Shown: positions 47,959 to 56,075 of the stretch, piece by piece
How positions within the stretch are numbered: the stretch's first letter is position 1
Layout of the letters: every line of letters begins with the position of its first letter
Origin: Alteromonas sp. LOR
Lineage (GTDB): Bacteria > Pseudomonadota > Gammaproteobacteria > Enterobacterales > Alteromonadaceae
Assembly: GCF_000753865.1 (NCBI RefSeq)
Contig: NZ_JQFW01000028.1
Coordinates: forward strand, 45,403 to 109,402
Reading direction: 5' to 3'
Length of the DNA: 64,000 bases
Translations under genes and position numbers: made by a program
The notes under the pieces: model-generated
The model's input: only the letters and a program-made list of their open reading frames with translations
Databases searched by the model: none
Told to the model about the DNA's origin: nothing

Positions 47959-48322
47959 ACTAAATCCTTTGCACGCCATGGCATGTCTACTTCTTAGGTA
48001 ATAGGTTCTGATTAAATAAATCAATATATAACTTATTTTATACAGCGCGTGTACCAGTATTAGTTTGCTATTAGTGCGCAAGATTCAGCGCTACTGTGTT
48101 CGTGTGTTTTCTTTATATAAAGAATGACTCGTTACAAAAGATGACACAAGCTCTTGAATTTAATTAACTCTTTCTAATATAAAAGTCGATGAAATTATAA
48201 ACATTACCGCTTCTGCTAGAGATTAGATCAAGAGTAAAAAAGGCAGTGTGAAAATATTTCTCATATGGATCCAATTCATACCCACTACCGTAACTCTTTA
48301 TGTATTCTTGGAAGTGTGGTGT
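47959..48322. other. 364-base divergent region upstream of the lipid operon and the LON-domain gene
   Basis: Contains the promoters of both divergent genes. The sequence is A/T-rich. I looked for the TGATCC/TAAGTA-type element used by ChrR-controlled sigma factors in Rhodobacter and did not find a convincing copy. Confidence 0.5.
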
Positions 48323-48898
48323 ATGAGTAATAATCGTTTTCCCTTATTCCCATTGTCTGCCCATCTGTTACCAGAAGGTAGAATGGCGTTACGAATTTTT
48401 GAGCCCAGATATGTGCGCATGGTTAAAGAGGCATGCGCCGAAAACAAAGGGTTTGTTATGTGTATGTTAAATGCCAACGGCGATAAGTCGGCGAATGAAC
48501 ATATACATAAAATAGGTACGTACGCCACGGTGGTCGACTTTGATATGCTTGATGATGGCTTGCTTGGCATAAAGGTTGCTGGTTCTCACCTAGTTGAGGT
48601 CGAAGACATTGCTGTCGAGCATGATGAATTGAGAACGGGAGTGTGTAATCCCATCGATTCATGGAATTGTGACCTATCAACTCAACAAATAGCGCCTATG
48701 GACGAGCGACTTAAAGAAATATTCGGAAATTATGAAGAGTTAGCATCGTTATACGATGAGCCGAAATTTGATAGCCCGAATTGGGTATTAAATAGATGGC
48801 TAGAACTATTACCGGTAGACGGTTCGCAAAAGCAGCATTTTCTTGAACAACGAGAATGCACTAACCTGCTAAAGTATCTGTCTACATTAATAGGTTAA
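48323..48898 (+). CDS. LON N-terminal-domain protein
   Basis: 191-residue protein with the Lon substrate-binding domain only: RFPLFPLSAHLLPEGRMALRIFEPRYVRMV is the family start (split here by the length limit of this entry, not in the gene). No AAA+ or protease part exists, so it is an independent single-domain protein. The ATG at 48323 follows GGAAG; an open frame upstream has no support. It lies between the lipid operon and the ECF sigma gene. Role unknown. Confidence 0.8.
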   Translation: MSNNRFPLFPLSAHLLPEGRMALRIFEPRYVRMVKEACAENKGFVMCMLNANGDKSANEHIHKIGTYATVVDFDMLDDGLLGIKVAGSHLVEVEDIAVEHDELRTGVCNPIDSWNCDLSTQQIAPMDERLKEIFGNYEELASLYDEPKFDSPNWVLNRWLELLPVDGSQKQHFLEQRECTNLLKYLSTLIG

Positions 48899-49024
48899 TG
48901 CGTCATTTGAACAACATGACAGCTTCATTACAAAATCGTAACGCGCAAAGTGCGATTTCTCCGAACGTTTTAAGTCAAAAAGCCGTAGTATGATGCAACC
49001 AAAACGGAAAAGCGGACGAATATT

Positions 49025-49636
49025 ATGTTAGTTGGAATTCCATTGGAACAAAGCAATAGCACAATCAAACCAAAAGAATGTGCTACCGAAATGTCTGAAT
49101 ACCTTGTAGCGGTTGCTGACGCTCGCTGTAAACGCTCATTTTCTCGAGTTTTTAATTATTTTGCACCTCGCCTTCGCTCTTACGCATTAAAACAAATGGG
49201 TAACGAGGCTTTAGCGATGGAGCTAGTACAAGACACAATGTCTAATGTGTGGCAAAAAGCCCACCTTTTCAATGCTGAAAAGGGGTCGCCATCTACATGG
49301 ATATTTACAATTGCACGAAACATACGTTTCGATATGCTGCGCAAGCTACAAAACAGAAAAGAAGACGTATGCTCTGATGATTTGTGGCCAGTATTATGTG
49401 AACAAACTGCTGATTTAAACGAAGCGCCCCTTGACGAGCAAGTCACGCTCGAGCAAATAGGGTATATGTTTGAAGCGTTACCGGTTAAACAAAAAGCAGT
49501 AATTGAAGCTATCTATATAGATGGCAAATCTCAGCAAGAAGTTGCAAACGAACTATCTATTCCATTAGGTACAGTGAAGTCGAGAACTCGACTAGCACTT
49601 CAACGTTTAAAAGGTATGCTGAACGACAATGATTAA
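49025..49636 (+). CDS. ECF sigma factor, ChrR-partner type
   Basis: 203-residue ECF sigma factor. Region 2 includes MELVQDTMSNVWQKAHLF and TWIFTIARNIRFDMLRK; region 4 has LPVKQKAVIEAIYIDGKSQQ and IPLGTVKSRTRLALQRLK. It starts a two-gene operon, overlapping the anti-sigma gene by eight bases. In relatives this pair controls responses to singlet oxygen and related stress; that role here is inferred from the partner and from the adjacent lipid genes. Confidence 0.9.
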   Translation: MLVGIPLEQSNSTIKPKECATEMSEYLVAVADARCKRSFSRVFNYFAPRLRSYALKQMGNEALAMELVQDTMSNVWQKAHLFNAEKGSPSTWIFTIARNIRFDMLRKLQNRKEDVCSDDLWPVLCEQTADLNEAPLDEQVTLEQIGYMFEALPVKQKAVIEAIYIDGKSQQEVANELSIPLGTVKSRTRLALQRLKGMLNDND

Positions 49637-50327
49637 GTTTCACCCAAGTCCTCAACAGATTACAGAATTCGTTGAGGGCAGTCTTACGCCAGCTGTATCG
49701 CTATTGGTGTCTGCACACTGTGATATGTGTGAGCAGTGTCAAATGCGAATTGAAAGCGAAACTGAAAGCCTTGCGGCTAACATGGTGTTAGAAATAGAAG
49801 AAAGTTTTGACGAATCTGCTCAGTTTGGCGATATGTTGTCTCAAATAACGCAGGCACCGTCGTCAATAGAATCTGATGCTAGAACGTCTAAAGAGACGAG
49901 CAGCTTCAAAGAGAAGTCGGTAACAATTGAGCTAGACGGTCGTACCTTTAAATTACCACGTACACTGCATCGCTATATCGACAAAACGGGCAATTGGTCC
50001 AGTTTGGTCGGAAAGCTTTGGCAAGCACCTGTTGATTTAGGTAATCAAGGTGTGGCTAACTTTATCTTTATGGGCAGCGGCGGAAGCGTCCCTGAGCATA
50101 CCCACAGAGGTACTGAGTACACGTTGGTTATCGACGGTGAATTTAGTGATGGTTTAGCTAATTACGATACTGGCGATTTCATTTTTATGGATGGCAACAA
50201 GACCCACACCCCTAAGTCGGACACGAAGGAAGGGTGTTTGGTTTTCAGCATTGTGGATCAGCCACTACACTTCACGTCAGGTTTGGCTCGGTTGCTCAAC
50301 CCGTTCAGTCATCTGTTCTTCAGATAG
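49629..50327 (+). CDS. ChrR-family cupin anti-sigma factor
   Basis: Zinc-binding anti-sigma factor of 232 residues. The N-terminal zinc site is HPSPQQ near the start plus H30-x3-C34-x2-C37 (HCDMCEQC). The C-terminal half is a cupin with PEHTHRGTEYTLVIDGEFSD and a later THTP. This two-domain layout is that of Rhodobacter ChrR, which releases its sigma factor on singlet oxygen. The cupin differs enough in sequence that the ligand or metal cannot be stated. Confidence 0.9.
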   Translation: MIKFHPSPQQITEFVEGSLTPAVSLLVSAHCDMCEQCQMRIESETESLAANMVLEIEESFDESAQFGDMLSQITQAPSSIESDARTSKETSSFKEKSVTIELDGRTFKLPRTLHRYIDKTGNWSSLVGKLWQAPVDLGNQGVANFIFMGSGGSVPEHTHRGTEYTLVIDGEFSDGLANYDTGDFIFMDGNKTHTPKSDTKEGCLVFSIVDQPLHFTSGLARLLNPFSHLFFR

Positions 50328-50348
50328 GCTAGAAAAAGTCCCAACAAA

Positions 50349-50379
50349 TAAAAAACGCACCGAAGGTGCGTTTTTTTTT
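50349..50379 (+). terminator. terminator after chrR-like gene
   Basis: Stem AAAAAACGCACC / GGTGCGTTTTTT with a three-base loop and a T run of nine, just past the stop. It also marks the border with bamD on the opposite strand. Confidence 0.92.
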
Positions 50380-50408
50380 GCTTTGAATTGGTGGATGTTG
50401 CAACCTTA

Positions 50409-51176
50409 TCAGCTGATAAAGTCGCTTTCTGGGAAGTTTAGCTTTAACGTCTTCATTGCGTTTAAACGCAAGTCATCCAATCCAAGTTGTTCATAACTCG
50501 ACACCATTATCTCAAGGGCATCCTTTACCTGAGTTGTATCAGGAAAGTGTTCAATGACATACCGACCGCGATTCGCTGCTGCTACGTAAGCCTGGCGGCG
50601 CATGTAGAAACGAGCAATAGCAATTTCATATCTGGCTAGTCTGTCTTTAATATGCAGCATACGCTTTTTAGCATCAGGAGCGTATTTACTGTTTGGGTAT
50701 TGCTCAATTAGCCGTCTGAAATCTTCAAATGCTTGACGAGATTTTGATGGGTCTCTGTCCGAGCGGTCTATTGTCAGCAGCTCTTGAAAAAGATTGCTGT
50801 CTGATTCCATATTCGTTAGCCCGCGCATATAGTACGCGTAATCTACATCTGAATGATTAGGGTTAAGGCGAATAAAGCGGTCAACTGTAGCCAATGTTTC
50901 GTCAATTTTACCCGACTTGTAATAACTATAGATAAGATCGAGTTGAACCTGGTGAGACAATGGGCCAAAAGGATAGCGAGAGTCTAGTGCGCTAAGCGTT
51001 TGGGCAGCGGCGCTAAAATTGCCCACTTCCATGCTTTCAGAAGCTCTGTCGTAAAGTTGTTGTGCACCCATGTTTGCAAGTACAATTTTTTCCTCTTCAG
51101 ATTCTGAAGAGCTGCAACCTGTTAAGGTCACCATAGCACCTAGGAAAACTGGCGCTAAAAGACGAAATGATTTCAT
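50409..51176 (-). CDS. bamD: outer membrane assembly lipoprotein BamD
   Basis: TPR lipoprotein of the BAM complex that inserts beta-barrel proteins. The lipobox signal is MKSFRLLAPVFLGAMVTLTG-C, with lipid-modified Cys near residue 21. TPR-like stretches include YDRASESMEVGNFSAAAQTL and GKIDETLATVDRFIRLNP. 255 residues (E. coli 245). Divergent from rluD, the conserved arrangement. Confidence 0.95.
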   Translation of the reverse strand: MKSFRLLAPVFLGAMVTLTGCSSSESEEEKIVLANMGAQQLYDRASESMEVGNFSAAAQTLSALDSRYPFGPLSHQVQLDLIYSYYKSGKIDETLATVDRFIRLNPNHSDVDYAYYMRGLTNMESDSNLFQELLTIDRSDRDPSKSRQAFEDFRRLIEQYPNSKYAPDAKKRMLHIKDRLARYEIAIARFYMRRQAYVAAANRGRYVIEHFPDTTQVKDALEIMVSSYEQLGLDDLRLNAMKTLKLNFPESDFIS

Positions 51177-51324
51177 AATAATTCTATATTCCTGCTAAAC
51201 AGTTTTAATACTTCGCTGTCTACGCTCATGTGTTAAACAACAACACGTTGCCCGCATTCTAACGTACTAACGATGAGAAAAACCATACAAATTCGCAAAC
51301 AACGCAGTGTACAGGGTGAATACT

Positions 51325-51333
51325 TGTTATAAT
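51325..51333 (+). promoter_or_regulatory. extended -10 promoter of rluD
   Basis: TGTTATAAT (TATAAT at 51328-51333), a perfect -10 hexamer with TGn extension. The -35 is weak. It lies 28 bases before the rluD ATG. Confidence 0.6.
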
Positions 51334-51361
51334 ACCCTTTTTACACGCAATGTTAGGTGTT

Positions 51362-52345
51362 ATGACGCAAGTGCCAAACACAATTCAATTAGAGGCTTCA
51401 ACACAAGCCGCCCATTTTGGTTTACGTTTAGATCAGGCTTTGGCCGATTTGTTCCCTGAATATTCACGTTCAAAGTTAAAAACTTGGATTCAGGATGGCA
51501 ACGTTGCAGTAAATGGCGAGGTTATCACGGTTCCACGCCATAAAATGCAAATAGACGAAGTTATTACCGTTCGCGCAGAAATGGATGTTCAGGTAACAAG
51601 TGTCGCTCAAGATATCGCTCTGAACATCGTTTTTGAAGATGAGCATATTATGGTGATAAATAAACCTGCAGACTTAGTCGTTCATCCGGGAGCCGGAAAT
51701 CCAAGCGGTACCGTGCTTAACGCGCTGCTTAACCACGTGCCCGACATCGATCGCGTTCCACGTGCAGGTATTGTTCACCGCCTTGATAAGGACACAACGG
51801 GCCTGATGGTTGTTGCGAAGACCGTACCAGCGCAAACCCATTTAGTTGACCAGCTTCAGCGTCGAGAGATGAGTAGGGAATACGAAGCAATTGCAATGGG
51901 TACTATGGTTGCTGGTGGTGTGGTGGATGAACCTATTGGCCGTCATGCAACTAAGCGCACGCACATGGCGGTAAGAGAAGATGGTAAACCCGCAATTACT
52001 CACTTTAGAGTGATTGAAAAGTTTCGAGCCTACACACACATCCGCTTAAAACTAGAGACAGGTAGAACTCATCAAATTCGCGTACATATGGCGCATTTGA
52101 AGCATCCTTTGTTAGGAGATCAAACTTACGGTGGGCGCCCTCGATTACCAAAAGGCGCATCTGAAAGCTTTATCGATGCATTGAGAGGTTTCCAGCGACA
52201 GGCTCTTCACGCGGCACAGCTTTCGTTTTTCCATCCTGAAAGCGAAGAATGGATGACGTACAAAGCACCGTTGCCCAACGATATGCAGTCGCTATTAGAA
52301 GCGGTTAGACAGGATACAAAAGACAATCCGGAAGACATGATTTAG
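51362..52345 (+). CDS. rluD: 23S rRNA pseudouridine synthase RluD
   Basis: Makes pseudouridines 1911, 1915 and 1917 in helix 69 of 23S rRNA. An N-terminal S4 domain (RLDQALADLFPEYSRSKLKT) is followed by the catalytic RluA motif GIVHRLDKDTTGLMVV, with the catalytic aspartate, and RTHQIRVHMAHL. The chosen ATG gives 327 residues (E. coli 326); the ATG four codons earlier lacks a ribosome site. pgeF starts four bases after its stop. Confidence 0.95.
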   Translation: MTQVPNTIQLEASTQAAHFGLRLDQALADLFPEYSRSKLKTWIQDGNVAVNGEVITVPRHKMQIDEVITVRAEMDVQVTSVAQDIALNIVFEDEHIMVINKPADLVVHPGAGNPSGTVLNALLNHVPDIDRVPRAGIVHRLDKDTTGLMVVAKTVPAQTHLVDQLQRREMSREYEAIAMGTMVAGGVVDEPIGRHATKRTHMAVREDGKPAITHFRVIEKFRAYTHIRLKLETGRTHQIRVHMAHLKHPLLGDQTYGGRPRLPKGASESFIDALRGFQRQALHAAQLSFFHPESEEWMTYKAPLPNDMQSLLEAVRQDTKDNPEDMI

Positions 52346-52349
52346 CCAC

Positions 52350-53225
52350 ATGTCATCCGCTGAGCGTTTCATCATTCAAGAGTGCTTTCCCGATAATGTA
52401 GTGGCATATACATCTACTCGATGTGGCGGTGTTAGCAATAAATCTCTAGTAGATAGCAGCGCCCAAGTAGGGAGAGCTATTCAAGGTAGAGCTACTCAAG
52501 GTAAAGCTACTCAAGGTAAAGCTATTCAGGGTAAAAGTGCTCAGGATAAAACGGCTCAAGATATAACTGCTCAAGAAAATTCGGGCACAAGAGACTATTT
52601 GGGGCTCAACGTAGGGGCGCATGTGGGCGATGACATTATCAGCGTCCGCGAAAATCGCGCGCGCTTGCCACACAGTGATAAGATAACATGGTTGGAGCAA
52701 GTACATGGCAACACAGTTGTCACGCTTCCCACGCCATTTATTGAAGCTGATGCCTCATTCTCTTCACGTTCAGCGCATTTTTGTGCGGTGATGACAGCAG
52801 ACTGCGTGCCGGTATTGATAAGCGATAATAGAGGAAGGGAAGTTGCAGCTATCCATGCCGGGTGGAAGGGACTGGAAGCCACTATTATTGCTAATGCCCT
52901 AACGCACTTTTCTACAGACCCGTCACAACTCATTGCGTGGATTGGCCCTGCCATTTGTGGACAGTGTTACGAGGTTAACGAAACGCTGGCCAACAAATTC
53001 TCTTATTACAAAAACTGCGTAACGCCAAATAAGCAAGCGGGTAAGTACCTGTTAGACCTGCCTCACATAGCGAATCAGCAGTTAACACACCTTGGTATTA
53101 AACACGTCGAGCTAAGTCATTATTGTACCTATTGCCGCAGCGATTTGTTTTATTCCCATCGAAAAGCCACGCACAGCAATTACGAGGCTACAGGTCGAAT
53201 TGTAAGTGTGATTGGCTTGCGCTAA
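52350..53225 (+). CDS. pgeF: multicopper-like laccase-domain purine nucleoside phosphorylase / YfiH with tandem-repeat insertion
   Basis: PgeF/YfiH-family protein, linked to purine handling and peptidoglycan editing. Blocks FPDNVVAYTSTRCGGVSN, TWLEQVHGNTVV, MTADCVPVLIS, IHAGWKGLEATII and the C-terminal Cys-rich HYCTYCRSDLFYSHR are present. It is 291 residues; E. coli YfiH is 243. The excess is a set of eight 15-bp units (52461-52580) between TRCGGVSN and LGLNVGAHVGDD, adding a five-residue repeat xxQGK. The rest aligns normally. rluD-pgeF-clpB order is conserved. Confidence 0.88.
   Translation: MSSAERFIIQECFPDNVVAYTSTRCGGVSNKSLVDSSAQVGRAIQGRATQGKATQGKAIQGKSAQDKTAQDITAQENSGTRDYLGLNVGAHVGDDIISVRENRARLPHSDKITWLEQVHGNTVVTLPTPFIEADASFSSRSAHFCAVMTADCVPVLISDNRGREVAAIHAGWKGLEATIIANALTHFSTDPSQLIAWIGPAICGQCYEVNETLANKFSYYKNCVTPNKQAGKYLLDLPHIANQQLTHLGIKHVELSHYCTYCRSDLFYSHRKATHSNYEATGRIVSVIGLR
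52461..52580 (+). repeat. eight 15-bp tandem repeats inside pgeF
   Basis: Units of 15 bp from 52461, the best being 52476-52535 (GCTACTCAAGGTAAA and close variants). The first and last units are more diverged. The frame is kept and a pentapeptide ATQGK-type repeat is encoded. Confidence 0.95.
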
Positions 53226-53257
53226 ATCAAGTTTTTCATCATCTTTATCATTACTCA

Positions 53258-53286
53258 CTTGAATCGTCATTCATAAGCTCCCATAA
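53258..53286 (+). promoter_or_regulatory. candidate sigma-32 promoter of clpB
   Basis: CTTGAA at 53258-53263, a 15-base spacer, then TCCCATAA at 53279-53286. The RpoH consensus is CTTGAA with a CCCCAT-type -10 and spacing near 13-16 bases. It lies about 40 bases before the clpB ATG, as expected for a heat-shock gene. Confidence 0.7.
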
Positions 53287-53324
53287 ATAGAATATAAAGA
53301 AATATTCATTTTAAGGTTGAGGTT

Positions 53325-55901
53325 ATGAGATTAGATAGATTTACCAGTAAATTTCAGCTCGCTATATCCGATGCTCAATCACTCGCATTGGGTCGAGATC
53401 ACCAATATATAGAACCTGTTCACCTAATGACGGCCATGCTTAATCAGCAAGGCGGTTCGATACGAACATTGCTTGATCAAGCAAAAGTTAACGTTAACGC
53501 GCTGCGCTCAGCGTTAAGTCAAGCTATCGAGAGGCTACCTCGTATTGAGGGGATTGGCGGCGAAGTTCAGCTTGGAAAAGACAGCGTTATTCTGCTCAAT
53601 ATGTGCGACAAGATTGCACAGCAGCGTAAAGACGACTACATCACTTCTGAAATTTTTGTTGTTGCCGCCATAGACGATAAAGGTCGACTCGGTGAAATTT
53701 TAAGAAGCCTTAACGTGACCAAAGATATCGTAGAGGCAGCAATTGATGATATGCGCGGCGGTCAAACAGTTACCGATCCTAACGCAGAAGATGTTCGTCA
53801 AGCACTGGAAAAATATACCACTGACCTAACAGAAAGGGCAGAGCAGGGCAAACTTGACCCAGTCATCGGCAGAGACGATGAAATTCGCCGCACTGTTCAA
53901 GTGTTGCAGCGTCGTACAAAGAATAATCCGGTATTAATTGGTGAGCCAGGTGTGGGTAAAACGGCAATTGTCGAAGGCCTTGCACAGCGAATAATTAACG
54001 GCGAAGTTCCCGAAGGGCTTAAGAATAAACGAGTTCTGTCTTTAGACATGGGAGCACTGATTGCTGGCGCTAAGTACCGCGGTGAATTTGAAGAACGTTT
54101 AAAAGCGGTTCTTAATGAACTGTCTAAGGAAGAGGGACGAGTTATCCTCTTTATTGATGAGCTTCATACCATGGTTGGAGCCGGTAAAGGCGATGGCGCC
54201 ATGGATGCAGGTAATATGCTTAAACCTGCGCTCGCTCGCGGGGAACTTCATTGTGTGGGAGCGACCACTCTCAATGAGTATCGTCAATACATAGAAAAAG
54301 ATGCAGCATTAGAGCGCAGATTCCAAAAGGTATTAGTGGAAGAGCCAAGTGTCGAAGACACTATTGCTATATTGCGTGGCCTTAAAGAGCGTTACGAGCT
54401 CCATCACTCTGTTGATATTACCGACCCTGCTATCGTAGCGGCTGCAAGTTTGTCTCATCGCTATATAAGCGACAGACAGCTACCTGATAAAGCCATCGAT
54501 TTAATTGACGAAGCCGCATCAAGTATTCGACTTCAAATAGATTCTAAGCCTGAAGATATGGACAGGCTTGAGCGTCGAATCATTCAACTAAAGTTAGAAG
54601 AACAAGCGTTGGCTAAAGAGACGGACGATGCCAGTCATAAGCGCTTAGAAATGATAGAGCTTGAACGTGAGCAGGCGGAAACTAAATATGCGGCATTTGA
54701 AAAAGTTTGGCTTGATGAAAAAGACGCCATGCAGGGCACACAGACAATCAAGTCTGAACTAGAGCAAGCCAAGTTAGATTTAGAAATTGCCCGTCGAGCG
54801 TCAGACCTTAACCGTATGTCAGAACTTCAATACGGCCGTATTCCTGAGCTTGAAGCTAAATTAGAGCTCGCGGCCGAAAACGAAACCCTTGAAACTAAGC
54901 TGGTCAAAAACAAAGTAACAGATAACGAGATTGCAGACGTACTTTCTAAATGGACAGGTATCCCTGTCTCTAAAATGTTAGAAGGCGAGCGAGATAAGTT
55001 ATTGCGCATGGAAGACGTACTTCACAAGCGTGTTGTTGGCCAAGAAGAAGCTGTACATTCGGTTTCAAATGCTATTCGTCGTTCTCGTGCCGGCTTGGCC
55101 GATCCCAACCGGCCAATAGGCTCATTTTTGTTCTTAGGGCCTACTGGTGTGGGCAAAACAGAACTCTGTAAAACGCTGGCTGGTTTTATGTTTGATACCG
55201 AAGACGCCATGATCAGAATAGATATGTCTGAATTTATGGAAAAGCATTCGGTTTCTCGCCTAGTCGGTGCACCTCCTGGTTATGTTGGCTATGAAGAAGG
55301 TGGCTATTTAACCGAAGCCGTCCGCCGTAAGCCTTATTCAGTCATACTTTTAGATGAAGTGGAGAAAGCTCATCCTGATGTATTTAATATTCTGCTTCAA
55401 GTGCTTGATGATGGTCGACTAACAGATGGCCAAGGTCGTACGGTAGATTTTAAAAATACCGTAGTGATCATGACGTCTAATCTTGGTTCAGACGTCATTC
55501 AAGATAAGCACGATGAAAGCCAGTACGATGAAATGAAGTCGATGGTGATGAATGTGGTGGGCCAGCACTTCCGCCCTGAGTTTATAAACCGTGTTGATGA
55601 CATTGTTGTGTTTCATCCCTTGGGCAAAGAGCAGATAAAGGCGATTGCAAAAATACAGCTTGCATCATTAAGAGCGAGGCTTGCAGAGAAAGGGTATAAG
55701 CTCACCCTTACTGGCCGCGCAATGGACAAGCTAGCCGAAGCTGGTTTCGACCCTATCTTTGGGGCAAGGCCGCTCAAACGGGCGATTCAAATTCAAATAG
55801 AGAACCCGTTAGCGCAGCAATTGCTTTCAGGAGAGTTAGAGCCAGAGTCTACGGTTAAAATAGATGCCAACGATGAAAAATTGTTTATTGTGAATGAATA
55901 G
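53325..55901 (+). CDS. clpB: ATP-dependent chaperone ClpB
   Basis: Hexameric disaggregase, 858 residues (E. coli 857). The Clp N-domain is followed by nucleotide domain 1 (Walker [11 protein letters not shown], Walker [11 protein letters not shown]), the coiled-coil middle domain (about 400-525) and nucleotide domain 2 ([24 protein letters not shown]). Works with DnaK to rescue aggregated proteins. It is ended by a strong terminator. Confidence 0.97.
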   Translation: MRLDRFTSKFQLAISDAQSLALGRDHQYIEPVHLMTAMLNQQGGSIRTLLDQAKVNVNALRSALSQAIERLPRIEGIGGEVQLGKDSVILLNMCDKIAQQRKDDYITSEIFVVAAIDDKGRLGEILRSLNVTKDIVEAAIDDMRGGQTVTDPNAEDVRQALEKYTTDLTERAEQGKLDPVIGRDDEIRRTVQVLQRRTKNNPVLIGEPGVGKTAIVEGLAQRIINGEVPEGLKNKRVLSLDMGALIAGAKYRGEFEERLKAVLNELSKEEGRVILFIDELHTMVGAGKGDGAMDAGNMLKPALARGELHCVGATTLNEYRQYIEKDAALERRFQKVLVEEPSVEDTIAILRGLKERYELHHSVDITDPAIVAAASLSHRYISDRQLPDKAIDLIDEAASSIRLQIDSKPEDMDRLERRIIQLKLEEQALAKETDDASHKRLEMIELEREQAETKYAAFEKVWLDEKDAMQGTQTIKSELEQAKLDLEIARRASDLNRMSELQYGRIPELEAKLELAAENETLETKLVKNKVTDNEIADVLSKWTGIPVSKMLEGERDKLLRMEDVLHKRVVGQEEAVHSVSNAIRRSRAGLADPNRPIGSFLFLGPTGVGKTELCKTLAGFMFDTEDAMIRIDMSEFMEKHSVSRLVGAPPGYVGYEEGGYLTEAVRRKPYSVILLDEVEKAHPDVFNILLQVLDDGRLTDGQGRTVDFKNTVVIMTSNLGSDVIQDKHDESQYDEMKSMVMNVVGQHFRPEFINRVDDIVVFHPLGKEQIKAIAKIQLASLRARLAEKGYKLTLTGRAMDKLAEAGFDPIFGARPLKRAIQIQIENPLAQQLLSGELEPESTVKIDANDEKLFIVNE

Positions 55902-55964
55902 GCAGCCGAACTTTTATTGAGTTAATGCTTTAAAAAAACAGCTAAGCTAGCGCGGTAAACAACG

Positions 55965-55994
55965 AGCGGGTGTTGGTTAAACACCCGCTTTTTT
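55965..55994 (+). terminator. terminator after clpB
   Basis: Stem AGCGGGTGTT / AACACCCGCT with a five-base loop and six T bases, 64 bases beyond clpB. Confidence 0.92.
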
Positions 55995-56075
55995 GTGTCC
56001 GTATTTAATGGGCATCTTTGTGCTGAGGCGGTAGTATAGGAATTCATAAACAATGAAAGTGAAAAAAGAGCGGCA

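Noticed and set aside
47959..49024. ChrR-sigma target promoters (TGATCC/TAAGTA type)
   Set aside because: No convincing pair at suitable spacing was found upstream of the lipid operon, the LON-domain gene or the sigma gene.
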